Below, one piece after another: positions 43,895 to 55,721 of a stretch of DNA of 64,000 nucleotides. The position numbers and the translations under genes are program-made. This stretch comes from Ulota crispa (lineage: Eukaryota > Streptophyta > Bryopsida > Orthotrichales > Orthotrichaceae). Below the pieces are notes generated by a model. That model saw only the letters and a program-made list of their open reading frames with translations, did no database searches and was not told the DNA's origin. The stretch lies in NCBI GenBank assembly GCA_963920765.1, contig OY987246.1, forward strand, positions 15,682,868 to 15,746,867, read 5' to 3'. The number at the start of each line of letters is the position of its first letter. Positions within the stretch are counted from its first letter, which is position 1.

Positions 43895-46024
43895 GAGTGG
43901 AAGAGTTTGGCTAGTGAACTAGATTGCAAATTTTTTTGAACAAGGACCGGCGCAAAAGCAGTTTGTTCCCAAAATGGAACCTTGTTTATAGGTTGATGAT
44001 ACACTCTTTGTTAGGACTAGTTTCCACGAGGGTCCAAGGGTTGGAGGGGGCTCAAGGTTGTAGGTGAGTTTGAACCCTCTAGGAGCTTTCCTTTGGAAGA
44101 ATTGTAGGGGCCAATTTTAGGAATTAGTTTCTTTTTTATTTCTTGTTTTTCCATGAAAGATTAGATTAATCTGAATAAAATGAATTGAATAAGTTTTTTT
44201 TAAGTCAAAGCTATACAAAAGACATCAAAACTTTAGAGTTTTTTTTCTTAAAAAGTTTTTAATAATTTTTATTTTATAGTTTTGGATTTCAATATTCTAA
44301 TTCTTATTCCTTTTTTAATAAAAAGAAACCAGTTGCATGAGAAAAACCAATTACATGAAAAAGACATTCTACAATTACACTTTTTGTAAACTACCAATAT
44401 GTTCAATTATTACTTTCCCGTTTGTTCAAGTTAAAAATCTAGATTTCCTTAAGACTTAAATTAGAATAATATCAAAAGTTTAATAAGTTTGAGGAATCAG
44501 CTTAAAAAAATTGAGAGCTTAAAAAAAATTCTTCAGATATTTCTATCAAATTAAAAATGCATATTTTTTTTATTTTGCAAAATTGGCAAGAGACAAATGT
44601 TCAAAAAAAAAGAGTGCAAATTTTACTATTATTAATATCAAAATAACTATAAAAAAGTTATTGATTGGTTTTTTTGATAAACCATAAGTTTTTAGTTTAT
44701 AGAAAATATTGAAAAAAAATTGATAATTTTTTTAATTTAGAATGATTATGTGAAATTTGTTAATTTTAATATAAAAAAAATCAAAAAAATCTTGCCATGT
44801 GGCGCTTTGGAGCCACCTTCCAATTAGGGATCCAAGCCCTTCAGATTTGTAAGGCCTAAATACAAGGGTTGAAGGCTAAATGACCATCTGGCGGGAAGCT
44901 TAGACCTCTAACTGCAATGTAAATGACAAGAGGGGTCCAAGCTCCACTTTGATCAACCCCATGGCAACATGTCCTTACTATATAGTTCAATTGTTTGTTT
45001 AACTATTGGTGCAATTGTTGGCCCAATTTAGGAATCATCCAGTTTTATCAATGGGGTTGCTTGAATTCTTGAATTGGGACATCAATAGGGTCTCCAAGGC
45101 TTTTTGTGGAAGTTGACATTATTGGTCTTGCTAATGACATGGTTGTTTAAATGACAAATTTTTGGTGCCAAGAACTAGACCTAAGTCAAAAATTGGATCA
45201 CTACAATGCATTGATCCAATTCAAGAATTTTCACTTGTTTTGTTAATTTGAAATCAAACCATTAGTTAGGGCCACTATTTTTGAATTAGGAAGTAACTTG
45301 TATGTATATTGGATTTAAACTTTTTTTGGTATAATGACTTACATGACACTATATAAGCGGTTATACAATTTGGCAAAATCAACAAGTCTAGAGGTGTCTA
45401 CATGGTCATACAAATGCTCATATGGTTATATATGGATTCACATTATTTCTTTGTGTACTTTATTTTTGTCCATGCTATCCATCCAAATAAATCAAATTGA
45501 GCCAACCACTCATTGTGCTTCCCAACTAACAAACTTGATGTCTCCCACACAACCATGTGGAACTTGAGCTTCAAGAATTCCAACCCCTTTTTAAAAAATT
45601 TAAGGAGACTGAATCTTACAATTTATTTAGTTGCTCAAACAAAATTGAACATGCATATATAATGTTCATATAATGTTTTATTGAAATGATATAAACTAGG
45701 AGTTTCAACTTTAAAATGTAGTAGATGCTTAGATGCATTGTAGTCAATATGTTTGAAATCAAAAACTGTACATGCAACACTAGAAATTACTCATATCAAT
45801 GTTTGAATCTCAATTCCTTGACAAACCTACATAGGACCAATTTTTAACTCTCCAATTTGAAGACTAACTGATTCTCAAATTTCTATGGCCTTGACTCACA
45901 CCGTCTTCCACTAAATACAATGCTTACATGCAATATTCAACTTTTCTTCAACGACTTTGACCATCACGCCAAAGTAAAGAGTATACCTTTTGATTGCAAA
46001 TATTATCATAATGAAAAAGCTTTG
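43895..46024. other. AT-rich intergenic DNA, nothing recognised
   Basis: About 2.1 kb, very AT-rich in 44150-44790. No coding frame with family features. Confidence 0.5.
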
Positions 46025-46028
46025 TTAA

Positions 46029-46392
46029 CCCCTAAATGTCCAAGAGGACAAAAATCCTCCTTTCAATGCCAAAAAAATACCATGAGGGTGGGAAAAAAAA
46101 AAAATCAAATTTTTTTGAAAGTGGTCACATAGATATGCCACATCATTGAATGCCAAAAAAAGCCGCTTTCAATGACCCCATACTTTTTAAAACACCAATT
46201 TGTGAAAAGATGTATAATGTCATGTGCTGCCCTTTTTGTGAGGGCAGCATACACTATTGACTTTTCCTTTTTTTGAGGAGAACATTATCTTTTGTGGGCA
46301 CATGCCACTTGCTGTTCATTGCACATGAACAGTGTATTCTCCTCAATCTAAGCCCCAAGTTGCCCACGGATTTAGGGTCCGTCCTTTAAGGG
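46029..46392. mobile_element. TTAA-family element T10 (364 bp)
   Basis: TTAA on both sides (46025-46028, 46393-46396) with outer TTTG/CAAA also mirrored. Ends CCCCTAAATGTCC and GTCCTTTAAGGG. Internal hairpins: GCTGCCCTTTTTGTGAGGGC and TGTTCATTGCACATGAACA. Confidence 0.8.
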
Positions 46393-46396
46393 TTAA

Positions 46397-47009
46397 CAAA
46401 ACAATTCAATAGTAAGCAACCCTTTGCAAATAATGAATACTACACGGACCATGTTGTATTTGATAGAAAGATAAGGGAGTCTAAGTGGTCCTAGCATTTG
46501 AACTATATACTCCTCTTTTAGATTAAATTATTTTAGTTGCATCTTCATTCTTAAATTCCCCCAAAAATCTAGAACCTACAAGAAGCAGTCTTTTTAAATT
46601 ATGTAGCTACACCAGAAAGTTTGTGTTTGAATCTGGAAATATTTAGCTCAAAATAACATTTAACCACTACAGTAACCCTCCCACGGTAGTAAGCTACGGA
46701 TGTCACAGCGATAGGGTTCCACCGTGGCTCCATGGACATTTTGTCGTCGAAGTCGCCGCGGAGGGCATGTTCCGAAATATATGTTTTAGGGTTCCGATCA
46801 TCGATACTCCTCCGCATCGCTCAATTCTTCACAATCGTAATTTCCAGTTGCTCTCTCATACTCCACATTTTTCCAGTGTTTCCAGTCTTGTCAGTTGATC
46901 CTTGCTCTCGCACTGATTGTTGCAGAGCAGAATTGTTTTTAAAATTCTCTCTCTTTTTCAGCAAGCTTTCGGAGTTTCGAACATTTGAGAGGAATTCGGG
47001 GATCCGACC
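46397..47009. promoter_or_regulatory. Presumed GLTP1 promoter and leader
   Basis: CT-rich leader-like sequence precedes the ATG (CTCTCTCTTTTTCAG at about 46947-46961). An upstream ATG frame from 46732 overlaps the start codon in another frame and could act as an upstream ORF if transcribed. Confidence 0.35.
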
Positions 47010-49080
47010 ATGGCGGAATCCACTGTCACCGTGTTCGGGCCTGCATTGGAAATGATGAAGAGCGTCAAATCGTCGGACGGGCAGATGCTGACCAAGCCTT
47101 TCCTCGACGTCTGTCGCAATGTGCTTCCTGTGATCGGTGACTGTCGCTCAGATCTTTAGGTCTTCTTCAGTTGATTAGGACTCTTGTTAGGAATCCCGTG
47201 TACTTTACATTTAGATCGTATTTTTTGAAGAAACATATATCGAGCTTGTAATTTACACTCGGATGCTCAGATCTGTGTCGTAGGTTAGTGGAAGACGATC
47301 TGACGATGGGATGGTGGTCTTGCAGACAAGTTTGGGAGCTCGATGGCGTTGGTAAAATCAGACGTTGGCGGCAACATTTCGGTACTGTCATCATGTCCCG
47401 TTAATTTCTTTTTCTAGCAAGAACATCTCAGTACACCGTTTATTTCAGTTTTTGCAAGATGCGCTTTTTTTTTATATTCAGTGTGTCCTTTAACAGATTA
47501 ACCTTTATTGTTACAGCTTTAATGACCAATGGGAGAGTCAGAGAGTTTCATCTTCCTCTAATAATCATTGAAAATTTGTGGTCTTTTTTTTTCGTTGGTT
47601 CGAAAATGTTTAGTGCAGCAACAGTGTGCCTTGCAGGAGTTAAAATAAATGTGTTTATGAGTTAACAGCATTTTACTGTGGCCCTAATTGGAGATGAATG
47701 TATTGGTCTCCCTGGATTTTCAACTGGCTATGCAGATCTGAGAATTTTGTGTTGTTTACCTGCAGAGACTGGATGATAAGTATGCGAGTGATCCCTCTGG
47801 AAACAGCGTGCTGTATGACATTGTTGGTGCTGAAGTTGCGGCTAAGACTGCCAAGGGTTCATCAAGCTGCACCAATGGTTTGCTATGGTTGACCAGGTAA
47901 GATTATCCCCTAAAGGACCAAGTTTCAAAATGGCCTATATTCTGAAAGTCCAGATTTAGCATTAAAATTGCATGTGCTGGGAAAAGTACATAAGTTGAAC
48001 ATGACCTACTCAAAGCTGCTTTAATTATTTTTTTAAAAGCTCAATCTTGGCTTCCTGGTTCTTTAGAGGTTATAATCACTCTATTTCGGTTTGACGAGAC
48101 ATTGTTTGGATTTGTACTAATGGAATTGTAAATTGCTCCTGCGGTATTATCTCGGATCCCCTTGGGCTTTTAGGTCGCAATCGTAGAAGGTTTTGTAGGG
48201 AACGTAATTGAGAGAGTTTTGTTGGTTAGTTATTATTATATATTATATCATGTGCGTTTTAGCTGATCTGATGCCGATTGGGTGGCCCATGGGTTTCTTT
48301 CTCGTGAAGATGTTTTGGATTGCGATCTATGTCTCATATCAAGCACCTGGCAGAGCTATGGATTTCTTGGTGGAGCTCTTCCGGAATTTGAATGCGCACG
48401 CTGACTGGTCGATGTCACAGTGTGCTTCTGCTGCCTACACATCAACTTTAAAGAAATATCATGGGTGGATTGCAAGTGCTGCATTTACGGTAGGTAGGAG
48501 AAATCCAATGTACTTCATCAAGGATACCTTTTCTGTGTAGATTATGGAATTCCGCCCAAGAGGTGTGGAACAAACCTCGGATGCGGTATCAAATCATGAC
48601 TTTCTTTTTTAAATGTTTGAATTTTGCATCAAAGAAGATATTACGTTTGATAATTAGAAACTATCTGGCTTTTTCAACTTTTTTGAAATTTGCATGAACA
48701 AAGTTGATGTTGATGGGACTGTCAAAGTTCAAAAATGTCTTATATTGATCTTTGACAAATCAATTTAGGAGCATTGTGTTTGATCGGTCACCAAATTATG
48801 CCTTTTAGAAACTGAAAATTATTTAATTATTTAATATAATCACTACTACATTATATATTGAAAAACGGATAACTCACTGTTTAGCTTTTATTTCACAGTA
48901 ATGTACTTGTTTGGGTCATTCTTGCAGGTGGCTATGAAGCTAGTACCTGAGCGGTCCAAGTTTTACGAAACTTTGGGACTTGGCAACTCTTCTGCAGACA
49001 TAGAGCGATTTGTAACTGAGTTCTCACCTATTTTGGAGGAAAATCACAAATTCTTGGTGAGTGCCACTGAATCTGTATGA
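47010..49080 (+). CDS. GLTP1: Glycolipid transfer protein, GLTP1-like, 5 exons
   Basis: Exons 47010-47136, 47326-47381, 47766-47896, 48354-48489 and 48928-49080 join in frame (phases 1,0,2,0) to 200 residues, the normal GLTP length. Recognisable blocks are MLTKPFLDVCRNVLPVIDKF, LVKSDVGGNISRL, AKGSSSCTNGLLWLTR, AMDFLVELFRNL, TLKKYHGW and FSPILEENHKFL. The sphingolipid headgroup-binding residues of the fold are present: Asp55, Asn59, Trp102 and His141. Arg62 replaces the Lys of the human protein, as in other plant GLTP1. The protein is a soluble cytosolic carrier that moves glycosylceramides between membranes. The last exon may use an alternative donor (TTG|GTGAGT at about 49056), which would change only the last few residues. 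Intron 3 carries a small TTAA-family transposon starting ten bases after the donor. Confidence 0.94.
47907..48069. mobile_element. TTAA-family element T11 in GLTP1 intron 3, TSD TTAT
   Basis: CCCCTAAAGGACCAAG at the left and CCTGGTTCTTTAGAGG at the right. Flanked by TTAT as a direct repeat (47903-47906, 48070-48073). Because TTAT is not palindromic, this copy shows that the four flanking bases are a target duplication and not part of the terminal repeat. 163 bp, the shortest member. Confidence 0.78.
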
Positions 49081-51502
49081 CCACTGCTTCTGTTTCTCTT
49101 CTTTGCTGAGCCCTCCATCATTTATCTTGATGCCGCACGAAATTGACCGTCGACTACTGATGTATGCAGCAATCTGTGAATATGGACGACCTCAAAGTAT
49201 CATAAGTGGTGGAGCTGCTCGCTGGTACTTTCCTTGGGGGATTGGACTGCCAAACACCGGTGCGGATATTTGAACTACCCACTAAAATGACTACTACTGA
49301 ATTGCTGACGGTGCTCTAGTTATTGAGTAACGTTTTTGCTTAAGGCAAAGATGATGAATCCAATTTGATTACATGTTGGATGTTGCTCGTAAGAAGTTGA
49401 TGCAGTTATTGCCGTGTTCGCCTTGAATGTTGCACTGACCTGCGCTACGATTAGAGAAGTGTTCAGGGTCTCTAATATGATCTGTGCATATCAATTTTGA
49501 AGTCCGTGATTACTTCCTACAACTTTTACAGTTCAATGGGAGGTCCAGGACATTTTTGCAATTATAGTTGAGCAATTGTGTATGAAACTGCCTTGTTGGC
49601 CTTCGGACACCTTTGTGTGTTTCAATTTTCGTTTTTTTTTGACATCATGCACTGTCTACTATTGGTAAGATATGGCTGGGCTCGTTTACGGTGGGTCAAT
49701 CCCATTTCCAATGCTATGTAGTATGTACAGTTGGAACCATACGCACTGTGAATTTTAAACAATTCAAATAGTTTCTTTCCTGCAATTATGAATTCTTGTA
49801 TGCATGGACTCTATAGCCATCTTTCTTTCAGACGATATAATGCGCGTATGCTTTGGGGGTGACGTTTACAACAAATTTGCATCAATGAATTGCAATATGC
49901 CGGTTCACCGAAGACTCCTCTTTTTTCTTTCGAACAGCTGAATTAAATGCATAGTAGTTTCAGATTCTATCATAAGTACTTTGGAGGTGCAATACTGGAG
50001 GTTTGTCATTGCAACCGTACACTAATTCATAATTTATGCTTACAGCATCTCTTAGTGTGTTAGCATCTCTTTAAAAAATGAAATGACTTACAAAAACCAT
50101 CCATTTTATTAATGAAAACCACTTGAACTGTGAAAGTGCTTGCCAAGAATGAGTATTTGCCCATGACATTCTTCCACATTGTACCCATCATCTTCTAGAG
50201 AAAATCTTTGGCACACAAAGAGTTCTCGGTTTATTGTCCCTAAGAATAATTATTTGCTTTTGTAAAGTGTACTTCTTTTTTCCACAGTTTCTTTTGTTAT
50301 TCTCTCCATCATTCTTCTAGCTATACAAAAGCCTTTTTAAATCTCTTCTAAAAGGAAGGTGTTCAATATTCATCTTGAACTCATTAAGATAAAAGTTTTG
50401 TGCATTTCTACATAAATAATGTTGTTAGAATCAATGGATTGTGTAATGTCTATATGAAGAATGCATTGTTGCAAGGCAATTACCAAGCATTACATATAGG
50501 AAAACTATGTAAAATGAATATTGCACAAGTCATGTGGATAAAAAGTCTATGTTGTTTATTATAGGTACTTTTCTTGTATATTTTCATCATGCACATATAC
50601 AAGTGCATTCACACAATGCATCTCATATAGCAAATTACACACCATATTCCTTAAAGTGCAAACAATATCTACATTTTGGAATTATGAGAAATCAAGTTCA
50701 AGTTGAATGTGAACTATTACAAAATTTCTAATAACAGCATTGTGAATGATGTTTTCCTAAAAACTCAAACAACAATAGTAATGGTATATTTAATCACTTA
50801 TGTACTATTCAACTAATTTTAGGTTTTCAATGTCCTTGAACATTAGGAAATTGCTCAGTATTTTACATATTATTTCTTAAGGTTTGTAGAATCTTGAACA
50901 AAAAGTTGTCATTTTTTAATAATTTGCTCATGGAATCAATACCTAAAACTAATTACGTATTTGAAAAGCCTAGAAAAAGGGGCAAATTGCTTAAGGTTTG
51001 GCGTAAATCTAATTAGGAAAAATATTAGGAAAAAAAACATCTGATGATTTAAATGCTTTTAAAATCACTACAAGTTCATCAACAATTAACTACCAATATA
51101 TTCTCAATCTATTCTCAACATTCAAGAAGCTTGTTTGAATTAAGACAATTTTAAGTTCTAAAGGGCATTAAAAATCACAAAAATGTTGGTGGTGTTGATA
51201 AAAGTTGATAAATATGGCTTACTCATTTGTGCAAAATTGCATTTGACATGGATTAAAAGCATGGATTAGGTATGCTCTACTCTTCAAATTCTAACACATT
51301 TTGTCCCCCTTACTAGTAAGGCTGGTCGAACATGTAATCACTATTAGATTTGATGAAGAATTGAGTGTATGAAAAGGGTTTGAGTAGGACTGAGATTCTA
51401 TGTCTAGGACTATATTTTCAGATTTGGACATATCTACTGGTGTTTTGCAAGTAACTCTTAGTGATTTGCAAACCAAAGTAGTTTCTAATCTCATACCTAT
51501 GG
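49081..51502. other. 3' flank of GLTP1 and AT-rich intergenic DNA
   Basis: 49081-49500 is moderate in GC and probably includes 3' UTR. The rest is AT-rich with no supported feature. Confidence 0.45.
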
Positions 51503-51797
51503 AACGCCATATTTGTTAATTTGGAAAGAAATCCCAATTTTGGGAATAAACTAGGTTTAAAAAGATCACCTTAAATCTTAAATCAAGCTCTAAGTTTACT
51601 CAACATTTTTTTTGGTACATGTGCCCTTAGCCCCTCACTTGAGAGCAGGAATTTTCTAGAGACAAAATATTAGTGGCTTAGACCGAATCTGATACTTTTG
51701 AATTTGGCATTTGAACGCCAAAAGGAAAAACCCTGAGTTTAAGTGAAGTAAAACTTGGGAATCTGATTTTCCCAATTTAATGAATATGTCGATATGG
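51503..51797. repeat. Foldback repeat, ATATTCATTAATTTGG family copy 1
   Basis: Ends CCATATTTGTTAATTTGG and CCCAATTTAATGAATATG are inverted. Interior matches 53062-53314 and 58138-58403 in part (for example the CATGTGCCCTTAGCCCCTCA side, in reverse). Confidence 0.5.
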
Positions 51798-52181
51798 ACT
51801 TTGGATAGTCCACATTAAGTCAAATGCTGCATACTAGTGGACCATGGCATTAAGTAACACTACAGCTGTATATCAAATTCGGGACATGCTTATCTCCGAA
51901 TTTATTGCACTTGACAGTTGAAACAATACGACCATCTGTTTCCCCTCGAAACACACACAAATCAATCACTTTCCAACTCCGGCCAAGTTTTAGATGTGGT
52001 TCAAGGATGTTAACCAGCTCACAAGCTCCGAGGTCCAACAATCTCCGAGGCTCAACACTCTTCGAATTCCACCAGCTTTAAATCAACAGGTGCATACTGC
52101 GGTGCACGTACAAGCTGGAATGCATGCAGTCTACGTGCTCTTCTCTGTCGGTGCTCACCGTGCCCGTCACCGTGACCGAAT

Positions 52182-55100
52182 CTAGTCCTTGGAGTAAATG
52201 ATTCTAGCACTAGTGAAGACAATGCTTTGCACGGAGCGCGCCGACGCCACGAGCGTGACCACGAGGTACTCCAGATGCGCATGCCCCATCAACTGCAGCT
52301 GGTGCCGAATTCCAGTGCGCCACACATCCTGGCGGGGAGTGTCGGGGCTGATGCCCGTGTGCGAGAATATCCAGCGCAAGCCCAAGTACTCCGCACATCC
52401 CATGGACTCGTCGAGGCCCGCCTCCGGATGAAACGCGAACGCCGTCACAGCCAACTCCTCGCCTCTCGCGAAACCGGCCAATTTGACGTCGCCACGGATC
52501 TCCAGAATCTCCTCGCCGTCTTCGGATTCGGCTCTGCTGGGATCACGCTGCACTTTGAACGTGTATGAGGTGTTGGTGAAGTTCAGCGGGCCTCTGAAGA
52601 GCTTTGTTGTATTGATCAGTGCTTGCAGGTCCGTTGGGCTGTTCTTGGGGTTGCAGATCTTCCAATTCGGCTTGCCGTTCTCTTGCACTGCTCCGCGGTG
52701 TAACCATGGATTGGGCACTTCTTGGTACGTGTACCTGCGGCACGCCACCTCCATTATGGTCATCAATGGCGACTTTCTGAGCGCAGAACATAATGTGACA
52801 TTCAACAAGTGCTTCAAATTCCGAAAAGTAGTAATTCAGAGAGTCAACTAAAACCTGGAACTCTAAAATATAGGACTGGTGTACGGACGAGAAACATTAA
52901 GGCTCTAGATTCGAATCCGGCGGCCCTTTATGGCTACAACGGTTTCAGTGTTCAATTGGGGCACTCAAAACTCAAAAGGGTACAATTCCTCAAAACTTTA
53001 CTACTTTAACCTCCCCGCCAATGTCGTGGAATTCTGCAATTGAATTACGGAATAACTACTAAACACGATATTCATTAATTTGGAAAAAGAGGTGTCCCAC
53101 TTTGTTTTCCCCTCAGACTCAAAAAATTACTTTAAACCAGATTCAAAGGTTTTAGATTTAGTTTGAACTACTAAGATTTTTTCCCTCGCAAATCCCTCTT
53201 CTCAAGTGAGGGCACGTGTACAAAAAAACACTGAGCTTGGTTTGAGGTAATCACCTCAAACTTCTGAAAGTCCCAGAATGTACCGTTTTTCCCAAATTAA
53301 CGAATATCGTGTTACTAGTAGATCAATGATGTTCAATTTCACATGAAATATAGATTATAGCAAATTAGAAGGAAATCTCATTGAACTGGCAACTTTCAGG
53401 TAGAGTAGCAAAGTTTTGTACTTGCAATAAACTTAAATCCACACCTAAGCTGGTTATCAATAGGGAAATCGGCTTGAAGATTTCTGTTTTGGCAGTCGAA
53501 ACTCGTTCCAAATTGAGTTGAAACTGCATCGTAGGGGGAATTGCAACAGACTAATATCATCCGTTAGACTCAAATCGGATTGTTAGACTGAGATGATCCA
53601 ACGGCTGGATGGAAAGATATCTGACAGAAACGCTAATTTCATTAAAATGGCCATTACCGTTACTTTGGCACTGTTCAGGCAGCCGGCCGAAAGCCATGAA
53701 CCTACTAAACAGATCCCTAGATTGACGTTCAAACCGCTCGCCACGTATCAGATTGATACCCGGGGATCGATATCAATCTGGCTGATATCCGCAGCATGGG
53801 ATAAAGCGGCATAATACGGAGGAGCGTGATATATGATCACAGAATCGTCGACGTGACATACCTGAGAGACTCCATGGAAAGGGCTTGTCGGATGCTCACA
53901 GTGACCGTCGCGCCATGCTCGTCGTAGAACGTGAATTTGGTGTTTTGGTAGTCGAGATCGGGAATATCGGTGTGGATACCGCCGGGCAACGTCTTCCAGA
54001 GCGCCCAGAGCCGGTCCATATTCGCATGGTGACCGAAGAAAATCGGATCCGAGGCGGCGTCTTTGAATCCCTCCATGTCGTGGAAATTAACCCACCCGTG
54101 AACGTGCCCGTGCGGGACAGCTTCCAGGCATCCCTCGCCTCCGCCGCCCGCGTCGCCATACTTGTACGCCCCTCCCTGGAATATCTGTGGCGTGACCCCC
54201 ACTCCCAGCATGTTCATATACAGCAAATGTGCATTCGCCGCCCTCACCTCCGCCTCGTCTCGGTCGAAAGGCGGACACGCTGACATGTTCTGGTACTCCA
54301 CGAACCCCCCGTCTCGCTGGGCGCAGCTTGTGCGGTCGGGATCGTACAGCGACGACGTCTTGTTGATTGAATGCTTCGACAAGCTCCGCTTCAACGAGTA
54401 GACCTGCGAGCGTTGGTTGACTATTTTCCTTTAAAAATATCCAAACAAATTGTGCAGCAGACGAATCGTTGAATCTCGACCTAGACCTTGCTAGCCGGTG
54501 AATCAGAGCTGTTAACCCAAAATAAGGGGCTGCGCTTTTAGCTCATTTATAGCTCTCCACCCGTGCTGGAAAACAACCGGTTGGGGGAGACTTTTGGATG
54601 AAAAGGAAGCCCCGTTTGGCACAATACAAGTTGCAATTTTCCTTGAGTGTAACAACTCCTAAATACTACTTTTTCTTCTACTAAAGTACTTTGAATAAGC
54701 AATGATGAAGCTTTTGCATGCAAAGAGATTTGTTATTGGTTAGACGTCAATTTGCCTACCACGACTACTTGAGTATATCTCCCGGCCAGTTCGACTTTTG
54801 TCAGTTTAACCCTGGCGTCTGATTTCCTCGATCCAACCGGCACGGACATCACTCAAAGCGGGGTTCATATTTCAAGGCAAATGTGTGCCTGCTCAGTAGT
54901 TAGTACCGGTTTTGAACCCATTGATAATTCATCTTCTATACTCAAATCCCTGAATCAACAAAAAGCACGAATGACCACTGAAGAGTGGTGCAGATAACCA
55001 GGCATCTTGTCCCGTGTATATCCTACTCGCTGCTACTATGGCTGCTGGCTGGGTATACATGTGAGAATTGTGATACTTGTGCCAAAACTAATGCATCGAT

Positions 55101-55721
55101 GGAGTTATATACCTTGGGAACGACAGGACCCTGTGGGAGCTCAGGTGACTGGTTATCCCAGTTCCAGAACGGGAGAGCGAATGTGTCGTCGTCGATCAGG
55201 GTGGCGAGGATGCGCTCATAGAAGTAGAGGTAGAACCGGTGCCAGGGGTAGAAGAGCCAGCTGCGGTGAATCTCGAGCGGGTAGCTGGTCCGGTTCTCGA
55301 AGTAGAGGCAGTTGTCACAGTACATGCAGTGCAGCTTGTACTGGTTGAGAAACGACCGGGGATCGGTGTCCGGGAGAGCGCGCATGAGCTCTGTCGCGTG
55401 CTGGTACTTGGCGATGTACGTGTCGTCCACCAGATGAGCCGCGGGTCGGACGCGCACTGGCAAGTCCTTCCCCGGGAACTCAAACGTCTTGGTTCTGTTG
55501 GATAGCAAAGGCGTGCAGCAACCTTCAGGGCTTCGACAGTGTTGCAGATTTGGCGCAGGAAATGGTTTCGCGTCCACCGCGGTGAAGTTCATCATCACGC
55601 TCATTGCAGAGATGAGAAACAGCGAGAATCTGAATCCCTGGCTGCGCTCCTTGAAGGTATCTAGCTCTCGTGAGCTTCTGACATTCTCCATTTCTGAAGC
55701 AGCAGGCATGTGGGTCATCAT
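52182..55721 (-). CDS. Polyphenol oxidase (tyrosinase-type, type-3 copper), 3 exons
   Basis: Exons 55113-55721, 53862-54403 and 52182-52776 (right to left) join in frame to about 581 residues. CuA site: His in LHCMYC (131), HRSWLFYPWHRFYLYFYER (152, 161). CuB site: VPHGHVHGW (301, 305) and DPIFFGHHANMDRLW (328-329). Exon 3 encodes the C-terminal PPO1_DWL/KFDV part, including NPWL and a Glu/Asp-rich stretch before KLAGFARGEE. The enzyme oxidises o-diphenols to quinones using two copper ions. The N-terminus shows a hydrophobic segment (FSLFLISAMSVMMNF, then AVDA) resembling a signal peptide, not the twin-arginine thylakoid leader of seed-plant enzymes. An acceptor-like CAG lies just 5' of the ATG, so an upstream exon is possible; MENV at residue 11 is an alternative start. 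Intron 2 (about 1.1 kb) holds a foldback repeat. Confidence 0.93.
53062..53314. repeat. Foldback repeat in PPO intron 2, same family, copy 2
   Basis: AACACGATATTCATTAATTT at the left and AAATTAACGAATATCGTGTT at the right, a nearly perfect 22-bp terminal inverted repeat. Interior shares TCAAAGGTTTTAGATTTAG-like and GTGAGGGCACGTGTACAAAA-like blocks with 58138-58403. Confidence 0.75.

Noticed and set aside
52895..52925. A GATTCGAATCC box suggesting a tRNA T-arm
   Set aside because: The flanking bases do not form a T-stem, and no acceptor or anticodon arm can be drawn.
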